Shown here in pieces: positions 1-6,071 of a DNA stretch of 6,561 nt; the first letter of the stretch is position 1, and each line of letters opens with the position of its first letter. This DNA is from Chloroflexota bacterium. GTDB taxonomy: Bacteria; Chloroflexota; Anaerolineae; Anaerolineales; VGOW01. Made by a program: the position numbers and the translations under genes. The notes under the pieces were generated by a model, which saw only the letters and a list, made by a program, of their open reading frames with translations, ran no database searches and was not told the DNA's origin. The stretch is taken from positions 1 through 6,561 of the forward strand of contig JACRLA010000112.1 in the NCBI GenBank assembly GCA_016215145.1. The letters run 5' to 3'.

Positions 1-761
1 CTAACGATTGCGCCATAGATCCTCCCACCTCGGCGAACAACACGGGTATCACGGTGGATAACGGTTATAGCATTGTGAGCGTGGGCGGTTATAACTATTC
101 CGGTGTGCAGAATATGACCCAACCCATTACAACGGGCTACAACAACGGCGTGCCTATCACCGACCCTCTCGCCGGTTTGTCGGAACCGACATGCACTAGC
201 AACGGCACAAGCGCAAATGGAGTCTATCAACCTGGAAACTGGAACGGAAACAACTTGGGGGCTGGCACATTCCAACCCGGAATTTATTGCATCACCGGTG
301 ATCTGACTTTATCGGGGCAGAATGCAATAACAGCCAATGGCGTGGTGTTGTATTTTATAAACGGTGGAATGCGATTCACCGGTCAAGCAGGCATCACCCT
401 CAGCGCGCCCACAAGTTCAAATTGTCTTGGCACTTTTCCATCCACGTCTGCCTCATGCACCTATCAAGGCATGGCAATTTTTGTTGCCCGCACCAACACC
501 AGCACGGTTGAGATTCGTGGCAACGGCGGCAGCGCGGTCACGGGCACCATCTACGGGGTCAGTGCCACAGTGCAAGCGCGCGGTGGTGGCTCTGATGGGA
601 CCAATGTTAATTGTCCTAACCTTCCTGACAATGAAGAAACGTGTATCGTCGGGCAAGTGATAGCCGCTCATGCTTACGGCAACGGCAACGGCACTTTGGA
701 TATAACTTATCAAGAGCCTTTGGTCTATCACTCGCCGCCGTCAATTCGATTAACCAAATAG
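1..761 (+). CDS. Tad/TadG-like secreted protein, C-terminal part (5' end outside window)
   Basis: The reading frame is open from base 3 to the TAG at 759-761, giving about 252 visible residues. The GTG at 54 lies inside the open frame and is not taken as the start, so the gene begins upstream of the window. The protein is rich in Gly, Asn, Thr and Ser. It carries the pattern I associate with the C-terminal halves of TadG-like Flp-pilus-assembly proteins: an Asp-Pro-Leu-Ala segment, then FQPGIYCITGDLTLSG, then a GVVLYFINGG strand and a GTIYG strand, which reads like a repetitive extracytoplasmic beta structure. Seven cysteines occur in the fragment, which would suit an exported, disulfide-bonded protein. 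A hairpin terminator follows at once, so this is the last gene of its transcript. An unrelated surface beta-helix protein remains possible; family assignment is moderate, and the role (pilus or surface adhesion) is inferred. Confidence 0.62.
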   Translation, partial: NDCAIDPPTSANNTGITVDNGYSIVSVGGYNYSGVQNMTQPITTGYNNGVPITDPLAGLSEPTCTSNGTSANGVYQPGNWNGNNLGAGTFQPGIYCITGDLTLSGQNAITANGVVLYFINGGMRFTGQAGITLSAPTSSNCLGTFPSTSASCTYQGMAIFVARTNTSTVEIRGNGGSAVTGTIYGVSATVQARGGGSDGTNVNCPNLPDNEETCIVGQVIAAHAYGNGNGTLDITYQEPLVYHSPPSIRLTK

Positions 762-765
762 AATC

Positions 766-806
766 AAAACAGGGTGTGCCATTTACGGCACACCCTGTTT
801 TTTTTT
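766..806 (+). terminator. Intrinsic terminator of the Tad-like gene, probably bidirectional
   Basis: A perfect 15-bp stem (766-780 with 787-801) has a 6-base loop, and the run of nine T at 798-806 overlaps the 3' arm. It begins 4 bases after the TAG stop. On the minus strand the same hairpin is followed by TTTT, so it can also end transcription of the converging membrane-protein gene whose stop is at 821. Confidence 0.92.
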
Positions 807-820
807 CGTTCAATATAGGA

Positions 821-1186
821 TCAACGCTGCCGCTTGGATTCGACGGCGACCCCGATGCCTGCGCCGATCCACAGCACAACCAAGTACCCGGTCATCGTCA
901 GCCATCGGCTGGCAAACAAACCGGGGCTCATCCAATTGAGAAATAACAGCACGGCGAAATTCCCCAGCGCGATGATCGCTCCGGCTGCCAGCGCCACTTC
1001 TAAACGGCGGCTTTTAATTCCGCCCACGATGCCGCCCGCCAACGCGCCCACGAAAGGCAGCCAGGACAAAAGCAAATAGACGCTTAGGCTCCATAGCAGT
1101 GTGCGCCACAATAGACTCCAATCTGTTTTCTCAGAAATGATGACTTCGGTGGACGCTGAACGGGACGTTGTGATTTTGGTGTACAT
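821..1186 (-). CDS. Small three-helix membrane protein of unknown function
   Basis: This 121-residue protein is not recognised as a named family. A polar N-terminus of about 25 residues is followed by hydrophobic segments near residues 27-55, 62-84 and 97-116, and by a basic C-terminus (KRQR). The first segment ends in a glycine-rich stretch (GALAGGIVGGIKSR), which resembles the tight helix-packing glycines of small inner-membrane proteins such as the DUF5518-like group; that comparison is tentative. The ATG at 1186 is preceded by AAAGAGA (1196-1202) with 9 bases of spacing, an acceptable ribosome binding site. The gene is monocistronic: divergent from the GH99-like lipoprotein and convergent on the Tad-like gene. 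The coding call is supported by the membrane topology and by its exact fit between the 766-806 terminator and the 1187-1314 intergenic region. No catalytic motif is visible. Confidence 0.72.
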   Translation of the reverse strand: MYTKITTSRSASTEVIISEKTDWSLLWRTLLWSLSVYLLLSWLPFVGALAGGIVGGIKSRRLEVALAAGAIIALGNFAVLLFLNWMSPGLFASRWLTMTGYLVVLWIGAGIGVAVESKRQR

Positions 1187-1219
1187 TGATAAAAATCTCT
1201 TTGCGAGTAAGATGGAGAT

Positions 1220-1225
1220 ATTGTA
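1220..1225 (-). promoter_or_regulatory. Possible -10 element for the small membrane protein
   Basis: On the minus strand this reads TACAAT, close to the consensus -10, and would start transcription about 26 bases before the ATG, just upstream of the AAAGAGA ribosome binding site. No convincing -35 sits 16-18 bases upstream, so the call is weak. I could not find a clear promoter for the divergent GH99-like gene in the same 128-base gap; a TTTACA at 1234-1239 lacks a good partner. Confidence 0.25.
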
Positions 1226-1314
1226 TGAGAGAGTTTACATTTCCATTCGGGTAAAAAATATCCATCACCTGATCTACACTTCATTGCAACCCTATTGATA
1301 CCGGAGTTTAAGCA

Positions 1315-2418
1315 ATGCGTAAACTACCTCTCTATTTTTTTGTGATTCTCGGATTGTCAATCTCGTGTATAAGCACGACTCCAGAAAGTCCGGCTCCGCT
1401 GATCACGGCGACTCAGCCCACACCCTTGCCGCCGACTCCCCTCGCGGTTGCCGCCACGCCCTTTGCCACATTCGTCCCCACCCGCACCCCGCCGCCCAAA
1501 GGCAACGGCAAACTTTTCATCGCCAATTATTTTCCTTGGTACGACATCAGCCTCTGGTCGCAAAAACAAACGTGGGATATTCCACTGACACCCTACAGTT
1601 CGGATGATGCGGCGATCATTCAGCAACACATCAAGCTAGCGCAAGCGGCGGGGCTGGATGGTTTCACCGTTCACTGGTTTCAGGCAAATGACCGCACCGA
1701 CAAAAACTTTTCGCAAGTTCTCAAACACTCGGCCGGCGCGGATTTTCATTCCACCGTGATGTTTCTCAACCACATAGTGCCGCATACTCAACGTCAAACC
1801 GTCGCCGACAGTTTGCGCTACATCCTCACAACCTACGGCGACTCGCCAAACTTTTTGCGCGTGAATAACAAGCCCATCCTCTTCTTCTCCGATATGCCGC
1901 GTGTGCCTTTGGGTAATGCCGTCAATCCAATTGAAGCCTGGCGGGCGATCCGTAAAGAGGTTGACCCGAAGAACGAATCGATCTGGATCGCCGAAGGGCT
2001 TGACCCGGTTTACTTAAACGTCTTCGACGGCTTGCTCATCTACAAGATCGATCATGCCTGTTGCCCCGAGTCGTACAAAAAAGCCCCGCGCTTCGCCGCT
2101 TGGGTGCGCGACTCGGAAAAGGCGACGGGCATGAAAAAATTTTGGATTGGCACCATTCAACCCGGTTGGGATGATACGCGCACGGTGGGTCACGACGATC
2201 TGCGTATCCCATCGCAACCCTTTGCCCGAGATCGCCAAGGCGGCGCCTATTACCTCGACACCTTCAACGCCGTGACGCCGACGAACCCCGACATGCTGTT
2301 GCTTCACTCCTTTAACGAATGGGTCGAAGGCAGCCAGATCGAACCCGGCACATCTTACGGCGATCTGTATTTGAATCTGACGAGGAAGTTTTCAGATCAG
2401 TTCAAGGGGATTAAATAA
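1315..2418 (+). CDS. GH99-like glycoside hydrolase lipoprotein (endo-mannosidase-type)
   Basis: This 367-residue protein has a signal peptide (residues 1-17) ending in a lipobox-like LSISC with the lipid cysteine at Cys18, then a Pro/Thr/Ala linker to about residue 62, then a catalytic domain to the C-terminus. Family marks of GH99-type (beta/alpha)8 glycosidases are ANYFPWYD (70-77), DGFTVHWF (115-122), PGWDDTR (283-289) and SFNEWVEGSQIEP (332-344). In characterised bacterial GH99 endo-alpha-mannosidases the catalytic glutamates lie in an E-W-x-E element, and here Glu335 and Glu338 keep that spacing. It probably sits on the outer face of the membrane and trims mannose-containing or related glycans; the exact substrate cannot be read from sequence. 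Cys249-Cys250 are adjacent and are the only other cysteines. The start has GGAG at 1303-1306, 8 bases before the ATG. It is a single-gene unit; the stop codon abuts the terminator shared with secF. Confidence 0.85.
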   Translation: MRKLPLYFFVILGLSISCISTTPESPAPLITATQPTPLPPTPLAVAATPFATFVPTRTPPPKGNGKLFIANYFPWYDISLWSQKQTWDIPLTPYSSDDAAIIQQHIKLAQAAGLDGFTVHWFQANDRTDKNFSQVLKHSAGADFHSTVMFLNHIVPHTQRQTVADSLRYILTTYGDSPNFLRVNNKPILFFSDMPRVPLGNAVNPIEAWRAIRKEVDPKNESIWIAEGLDPVYLNVFDGLLIYKIDHACCPESYKKAPRFAAWVRDSEKATGMKKFWIGTIQPGWDDTRTVGHDDLRIPSQPFARDRQGGAYYLDTFNAVTPTNPDMLLLHSFNEWVEGSQIEPGTSYGDLYLNLTRKFSDQFKGIK

Positions 2419-2456
2419 AAAAAAGACACCGAGTGTTTCTAAAACACTCGGTGTCT
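2417..2456 (-). terminator. Intrinsic terminator of the secDF transcript, between convergent genes
   Basis: A perfect 14-bp stem (2425-2438 with 2442-2455) has a 3-base loop. On the minus strand it is followed by eight T (complement of the A run 2417-2424), a textbook terminator 11 bases past the secF stop. On the plus strand no T run follows, so any termination of the GH99-like gene here would be weak; the A run begins inside that gene's TAA stop. Confidence 0.88.
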
Positions 2457-2466
2457 CATTGTTGCG

Positions 2467-3387
2467 TTACGCCGCCGCTTCAGACTTGCGCCCGATAAAG
2501 CGACCCCACTCATTGTTCTCCCACACCACCAACAACGGCGCGGCATTGAAGATCGAGGAGTACGTACCGCTGATCATGCCGACCAACAACGTCACGATGA
2601 AATGTTGAATCGTCACGCCGCCGAACAACGCCAGCGCCACCAGCGTGAAAACAATTGTCAACTGCGTATTGAGTGAACGATCCAGTGTTTGGATGATCGA
2701 ATGATTGATGAGCGACTCGTACGTCGCGCGGCGATGTAGCCGTTGATTCTCGCGCACACGATCAAAAACCACAATTGTGTCATGCACCGAGAAACCGATC
2801 ACGGTGAGCAGGGCGGTGAGGAACAGCGAATCGATTTCCCAACCCAAGAATCTCCCGAAGATGGATGCAATGCCAATGACCACTAACACGTCGTGCAGCA
2901 TTGCCGCAATGGCGCACACACCATAGCGGAAGGCATGTGGGATGCCCCAAAAGGCGTAGGTGATGTAGAGCAGAATGCCGAGTGCCGCCAAACCAACCGC
3001 AACCGCTGCCTTCTGCGTCACTTCTGCGCCGACGGTTGGACCGACGTTATCAATTCGCAAGACCGTCACTTCGCCATATTTCGCTTTCATCGCGTCCAAT
3101 ACTTTTGCTTGCGACGGTTCATCCAGAGTCTTGGTACGGATGATGACGGTGTTGTTCTCTGAAGTTTGCACGATGCTGTCGCCAAAGCCGGCACTGTCTA
3201 AAACCGTTTTGACATCTGCCGGTTGGATCGTCCCTTCGGCTTTGGGGTAGCGCACCTCAAGTTTCGATCCACCGCTGAAGTCAATCGAAAGCGGCAATCC
3301 CCAAATGCCGATTCCGATCAGACCGGGAAGCATCACCAGCAGCGAAAGCGCAAAATACCAATAGCGTTTGCCAACAATATTAACCAT
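2467..3387 (-). CDS. secF: Protein translocase subunit SecF
   Basis: SecF pairs with SecD in the membrane and, with SecYEG, uses the proton or sodium gradient to help pull exported proteins out on the far side of the membrane. The 306-residue length is normal for a stand-alone SecF. Visible marks are TM1 at about 11-31, the family motif IDFSGGS (35-41), an extracytoplasmic P4-type domain (about 42-125), then five more membrane helices from about 126 to 285. Within these are HDVLV (165-169), VHDTIVVFDRVREN (201-214) and GTYSSIFNAAPLL (274-286), all typical of SecF. The ATG at 3387 has AAGAAGGA (3397-3404) 9 bases upstream, a strong ribosome binding site. It lies 64 bases downstream of secD on the same strand with no evident promoter between, so it is very likely cotranscribed. 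The protein looks complete. Confidence 0.97.
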   Translation of the reverse strand: MVNIVGKRYWYFALSLLVMLPGLIGIGIWGLPLSIDFSGGSKLEVRYPKAEGTIQPADVKTVLDSAGFGDSIVQTSENNTVIIRTKTLDEPSQAKVLDAMKAKYGEVTVLRIDNVGPTVGAEVTQKAAVAVGLAALGILLYITYAFWGIPHAFRYGVCAIAAMLHDVLVVIGIASIFGRFLGWEIDSLFLTALLTVIGFSVHDTIVVFDRVRENQRLHRRATYESLINHSIIQTLDRSLNTQLTIVFTLVALALFGGVTIQHFIVTLLVGMISGTYSSIFNAAPLLVVWENNEWGRFIGRKSEAAA

Positions 3388-3413
3388 TATGTTTCGTCCT
3401 TCTTATCGGTGAG

Positions 3414-3446
3414 AGAAATCTGGTTTCTCTAAGAAACCCGATTTCT
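3414..3446 (-). repeat. Near-perfect inverted repeat in the secD-secF spacer
   Basis: Arms 3414-3428 and 3432-3446 pair over 15 positions with a single central mismatch (3421 with 3439) and a 3-base loop. Each arm is two 7-base blocks built from AGAAATC and GGTTTCT. No T run follows on either strand, so it does not look like an ordinary terminator. It ends about 10 bases before the secF ribosome binding site. It may be a dispersed intergenic palindrome or an mRNA-stabilising hairpin; which one cannot be told from one copy. Confidence 0.75.
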
Positions 3447-3451
3447 GAAAT

Positions 3452-4927
3452 TTAAATCCCGAACCACGAATGTCGCTCGGAGAAATCAACGTTGTCTAAA
3501 ACAGAATGCAACAGAGTGCGCGTCACGGTGATTGCCGTGAACAAGCTAACGAACACACCCAATGCCAGCGTGAGAGCAAACCCTTTAACGATGCTTGCCC
3601 CAAACTGGCTGCCGAACCAGAACAAGATCACGCAAGTGATCAACGTTGAGATGTTTGAATCACGGATCGAAGGCCAGGCGCGGCGGAAACCTTCATCCAC
3701 TGCCGTGATCAACTTTTTGCCGGAGCGCAATTCTTCTTTCATGCGCTCGAAGATCAAAATGTTTGCGTCTACTGCGACGCCCACCGACAACACAAAACCG
3801 GCGATACCCGGCAGAGTGAGCGTGACCGGAATTAATTTGAACAAGGCAAACGTGATCGTGGCATACAACAACAAAGCCAGAACAGCTAACACGCCGGGTA
3901 GGCGATAGTACAAGATCATAAATAGAGCTACGACCACTAAACCGATGATGCCGGCGACCTGACTCTTACGCACCGAGTCCTGACCCAGCGTGGGTCCAAT
4001 GGTGCGGCTCTCGGCGATCTTTAATGGCACCGGCAACGAACCATAGCGCAATTGCAGCGCGAGTCCGTTCGCTTCGTCGGTCGTGAAGCTTCCTTGAATA
4101 ACGCCTTCACCGCCGGTGATCGCGCTTTCGATGCGCGGGCTGGAGATCACTTTCTTATCTAACACAATCGCCAACACCCGCCCCACATTTGCCGAGGTGT
4201 GATCGCCAAAAATTTTCTTGCCTTCATCGGTTAACGTGAAGGCGACGACGATGCGCCCTTGACTGCTTTGCACTGTGGCGGTCTTCAACGCCGCGCCGGT
4301 CATTACTGTGTGATAGATCGGAGCCTCGGGCGTGGGAGCCGCTGTGGGTGAGGCGGAGGGTGTTGCGGAGGCAGAGGGAGTTGCCCCTGCGCTGGCGGTT
4401 GCCGCACTTGTGGCGGTAGCCCCTGCGGTTGCCGTCGCGGCAGAAGTCGGCGTGGCAGCCGGACCCGTCAACGAATTCGATCCGGTTACATAATCCGTTT
4501 TTACGGTGGAGCCTTCGGGCAAGAAATTCGATCCGGCATCCACAAATTCCAGCAAGCCCGTTTGCCGGATTAACGCAATTGCCTGTTCGGGGTTCTTGAG
4601 TCCGGGCAGTTCGACGACCACGCGCCTGTCGCCCGATTGTTGAATGAGCGGTTCGGAAACGCCGAGGGCGTTGATGCGGCTCTCGATGATGCGGATGGTT
4701 GCTTCCATCGCGCCCGATTCAACCGTTTTGTCGGATGGCAGATCGGCTTCGAGCAAAATTTGCAAACCGCCTTGCAAGTCTAAACCGAGACGCGCCGAGA
4801 TGTCGCGCACGAAGGTGGTGAAACCGAGATCGAGATTGATGCTGTTGTTGCTGGGCCACGCCAACCACGCGGCGAGGGCGAAGAGTAGTGCGATAGGGAT
4901 GAGCCAAATGGTGTAACGACTTTGCAT
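3452..4927 (-). CDS. secD: Protein translocase subunit SecD, with a low-complexity insertion
   Basis: SecD works with SecF to drive late steps of Sec export. The 491 residues show TM1 (about 7-24), the family motif LGLDLQGG (47-54), a first part of the large extracytoplasmic P1 domain (55-150), a Ser/Thr/Ala/Pro-rich stretch (about 155-203), the rest of P1 (204-318) with the conserved ARG-type SSPRIES element (262-268), and five membrane helices from about 322 to 472. The signature VGVAVDANILIFERMKEEL (382-400) includes Asp387 in the helix tied to ion coupling. The ATG at 4927 is fixed by an in-frame TAG two codons upstream; its ribosome binding site is poor (GGGT only), unlike secF. The gene is shorter than the 615-residue E. 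coli protein, as is usual outside Proteobacteria. It follows tRNA-Thr on the same strand and leads the secD-secF pair. Confidence 0.97.
   Translation of the reverse strand: MQSRYTIWLIPIALLFALAAWLAWPSNNSINLDLGFTTFVRDISARLGLDLQGGLQILLEADLPSDKTVESGAMEATIRIIESRINALGVSEPLIQQSGDRRVVVELPGLKNPEQAIALIRQTGLLEFVDAGSNFLPEGSTVKTDYVTGSNSLTGPAATPTSAATATAGATATSAATASAGATPSASATPSASPTAAPTPEAPIYHTVMTGAALKTATVQSSQGRIVVAFTLTDEGKKIFGDHTSANVGRVLAIVLDKKVISSPRIESAITGGEGVIQGSFTTDEANGLALQLRYGSLPVPLKIAESRTIGPTLGQDSVRKSQVAGIIGLVVVALFMILYYRLPGVLAVLALLLYATITFALFKLIPVTLTLPGIAGFVLSVGVAVDANILIFERMKEELRSGKKLITAVDEGFRRAWPSIRDSNISTLITCVILFWFGSQFGASIVKGFALTLALGVFVSLFTAITVTRTLLHSVLDNVDFSERHSWFGI
4319..4465 (-). repeat. Degenerate repeats coding for the Ser/Thr/Ala/Pro-rich insertion in SecD
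   Basis: This stretch codes for SecD residues 155-203, made almost only of Ala, Thr, Ser, Pro and Gly. Short units recur imperfectly, such as TATAGAT and ASAGAT, and at DNA level GTTGCCCCTGCG near 4380 resembles GTAGCCCCTGCG near 4417. The frame stays open and the flanking SecD sequence resumes normally, so it is an in-frame insertion in the extracytoplasmic P1 domain, not a frameshift. Confidence 0.8.
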
Positions 4928-4953
4928 GATCTACCCAACTTTTCTGAGTCATA

Positions 4954-4981
4954 GAAACGCCAGCCGTTTGGCTGGCGTTTC
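4954..4981 (-). terminator. Stem-loop between tRNA-Thr and secD (weak terminator or attenuator)
   Basis: A perfect 12-bp GC-rich stem (4954-4965 with 4970-4981) has a 4-base loop. Read on the minus strand it lies 18 bases after the tRNA and 26 bases before the secD ATG. It is followed on that strand by only three T inside the stem and then TATGAC, so it is a poor intrinsic terminator. On the plus strand six T come 6 bases later, but no plus-strand gene needs ending here. It could trim the tRNA 3' side or limit read-through into secD. Confidence 0.6.
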
Positions 4982-4999
4982 ATGAAATTTTTTGTACAG

Positions 5000-5072
5000 A
5001 GCCGCCAATCGGAATTGAACCGATAACCTAACCATTACGAATGGTTTGCTCCACCAATTGAGCTATGGCGGC
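5000..5072 (-). tRNA. tRNA-Thr, anticodon CGT
   Basis: The minus strand folds into a full cloverleaf of 73 bases. It has a 7-bp acceptor stem (GCCGCCA with TGGCGGC), a D stem GCTC/GAGC, an anticodon stem AACCA/TGGTT around the loop TTCGTAA, a 5-base variable region, and a T stem ATCGG/CCGAT around TTCAATT. The anticodon CGT (plus-strand 5037-5039) reads the threonine codon ACG. The discriminator base is T, and the 3' CCA is not encoded, so it must be added after transcription. All stems pair without mismatch, so the gene looks functional. It has its own promoter just upstream and lies 72 bases before secD. Confidence 0.97.
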
Positions 5073-5082
5073 GACGGTGGAC

Positions 5083-5111
5083 ATTCTACCAGAAAGGATC
5101 AATCGTTTCAA
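5083..5111 (-). promoter_or_regulatory. Sigma70-type promoter of tRNA-Thr
   Basis: On the minus strand a -35 box TTGAAA (5106-5111) and a -10 box TAGAAT (5083-5088) are separated by exactly 17 bases. The tRNA begins 10 bases after the -10 box, leaving a leader of only a few bases. No separate promoter is evident between the tRNA and secD, so this may also feed secD-secF by read-through. Confidence 0.8.
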
Positions 5112-5128
5112 TCACTTGAGCCTGAAAG

Positions 5129-5137
5129 TGCTAAAAT
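5129..5137 (+). promoter_or_regulatory. Extended -10 promoter of the beta-sandwich lipoprotein
   Basis: TGCTAAAAT gives an extended -10 (TG, one base, TAAAAT) with no good -35, as is usual for that promoter type. Transcription would start near 5144, giving a leader of about 24 bases that holds the strong ribosome binding site. It lies back to back with the tRNA-Thr promoter, about 20 bases away. Confidence 0.5.
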
Positions 5138-5150
5138 CAAAGCATCGCCT

Positions 5151-5157
5151 AAGGAGG
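5151..5157 (+). promoter_or_regulatory. Strong ribosome binding site
   Basis: AAGGAGG is a full match to the 16S anti-Shine-Dalgarno core and lies 10 bases before the ATG at 5168, fixing that start. Confidence 0.85.
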
Positions 5158-5167
5158 AGTTTCCATC

Positions 5168-6010
5168 ATGAAGAGATATTCGATTCCACTCATCACTGTT
5201 TTGATCACGACGTTAGCCTGTGGCGGACTGGTTGAACCGATTTCAACGGTCTTAGTCATCGAGGACGTGTCGCCAACAGAGGCGCCGACCCCGACCCCAA
5301 CGGCAACCGCGCTGCCAACGTCTACGCCTACGAACACACCCGAGCCAACACTGGTTTTGCCCACACCGGTCGTCCGGTCAACAAGTATCACGACGCCGGT
5401 TGTGATTGCTCGCTATGATTCATCATGGGAAACGATCAAAGGTTCGACGTTTGATTTGGGGTTTGACACGAAGGCGAATCTTTTGACGTTGACTCTTAAA
5501 CAGCCGGGGGTGTGGCTCAACAATACGCAAGGCGGCGCGGTCTTTCGTAACACCAACGGCAACTTTAAGATCACGGCGATTGTGAAGGCAACTAAAAGCA
5601 CAACCCCGACTGACCCGCCGGGAAACAGAATTCATTTGGGCGGTCTCATCGCCCGCAACCCTGCCGCCACTACAGAGAATTACGTCCACATTGTCGTCGG
5701 CAATGCCGAGAATAGATTGGCAATAGAGGCAAAGAATACGACGAACAATGTTTCGCAGTATGACACGTTGTCTTGGACAAGCGGCAGCGCCGAACTCCGT
5801 CTGTGCCGCGTCGGGAACGATCTTAATCTTTATAGGCGCGCGGTGAACGCGACGACTTGGCAGTTGGCGACCACTTATACGCGGGCAGATTTCCCCGCCT
5901 CGCTCCAAGTGGGCGCCAGCATTTATTCAGCCGCCACACCCGACCTGCGCCTGACGTTTGAAAACCTGAGAATTGAAGGGGTGAGGGAAAAAGGGGAGTG
6001 CGAAAAATAA
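5168..6010 (+). CDS. Lipoprotein with Thr/Pro linker and concanavalin A-like beta-sandwich domain
   Basis: This 280-residue protein has a signal peptide ending in a lipobox-like TTLACGG, with the lipid cysteine at Cys18. A Thr/Pro-rich linker (about 35-77) places the C-terminal domain away from the membrane. The domain (about 79-270) reads like a jelly-roll of the concanavalin A-like/DUF1349-like group: GNFKITAIVKA (131-141), HLGGLIARN (146-154), NYVHIVVGN (161-169), AELRLCRVGNDLNLYRR (188-204), then a VGASIYS strand (228-234) and a closing FENLRIEG strand (264-271). Such domains usually bind carbohydrate or serve as modules of larger surface proteins. No enzyme active site is visible, so binding is only inferred. 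It has a very strong ribosome binding site and stands alone, divergent from tRNA-Thr and convergent on the PII-like gene. Lipoprotein and linker are seen directly; the fold call is moderate. Confidence 0.82.
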   Translation: MKRYSIPLITVLITTLACGGLVEPISTVLVIEDVSPTEAPTPTPTATALPTSTPTNTPEPTLVLPTPVVRSTSITTPVVIARYDSSWETIKGSTFDLGFDTKANLLTLTLKQPGVWLNNTQGGAVFRNTNGNFKITAIVKATKSTTPTDPPGNRIHLGGLIARNPAATTENYVHIVVGNAENRLAIEAKNTTNNVSQYDTLSWTSGSAELRLCRVGNDLNLYRRAVNATTWQLATTYTRADFPASLQVGASIYSAATPDLRLTFENLRIEGVREKGECEK

Positions 6011-6020
6011 AAAGAGTTGC

Positions 6021-6060
6021 GGAGAAAAGACCCGAAGGGTTTACGAAACCCTTCGGGTCT
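6021..6060 (-). terminator. Hairpin terminator between the lipoprotein and the PII-like gene
   Basis: A perfect 15-bp stem (6028-6042 with 6046-6060) has a 3-base loop. On the minus strand the stem runs into TTTT and then CTCC, so it best serves the antiporter/PII transcript, whose stop is 12 bases away. On the plus strand no T run follows; the lipoprotein gene may still end here with lower efficiency. Confidence 0.82.
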
Positions 6061-6071
6061 CTGTAGTGGGG

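Noticed and set aside
54..761. GTG at 54 as the true start of the Tad-like gene
   Set aside because: The frame is open to the window edge, lacks a ribosome binding site before 54, and the upstream codons continue the same Asn/Thr/Cys-rich composition.
1084..1298. Short frames on both strands across the 1187-1314 gap
   Set aside because: They straddle the start of the membrane-protein gene, lack ribosome binding sites and show no domain.
3492..3908. 138-residue plus-strand frame
   Set aside because: It lies wholly antisense to the conserved membrane helices of secD and has no recognisable domain.
4319..4465. Repeat-rich stretch as a CRISPR or satellite array
   Set aside because: Repeats are short, imperfect and codon-phased, inside an intact secD frame; there are no regular spacers.
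4954..4993. Hairpin followed by six T on the plus strand, as a plus-strand terminator
   Set aside because: No plus-strand gene leads into it, and a 6-base gap separates stem and T run; it is better seen as part of the tRNA-secD leader.
5149..5391. Minus-strand frame with GVGKTS, P-loop-like, and Val/Gly repeats
   Set aside because: It is the antisense of the lipoprotein's signal peptide and Thr/Pro linker. The Val/Gly repeats are the complement of Thr/Pro codons, and there is no ribosome binding site or nucleotide-binding context.
5423..5908. 161-residue minus-strand frame
   Set aside because: It is antisense to the beta-sandwich domain, whose reading frame has a strong start, signal peptide and domain pattern; the antisense product is Arg/Cys-rich without structure.
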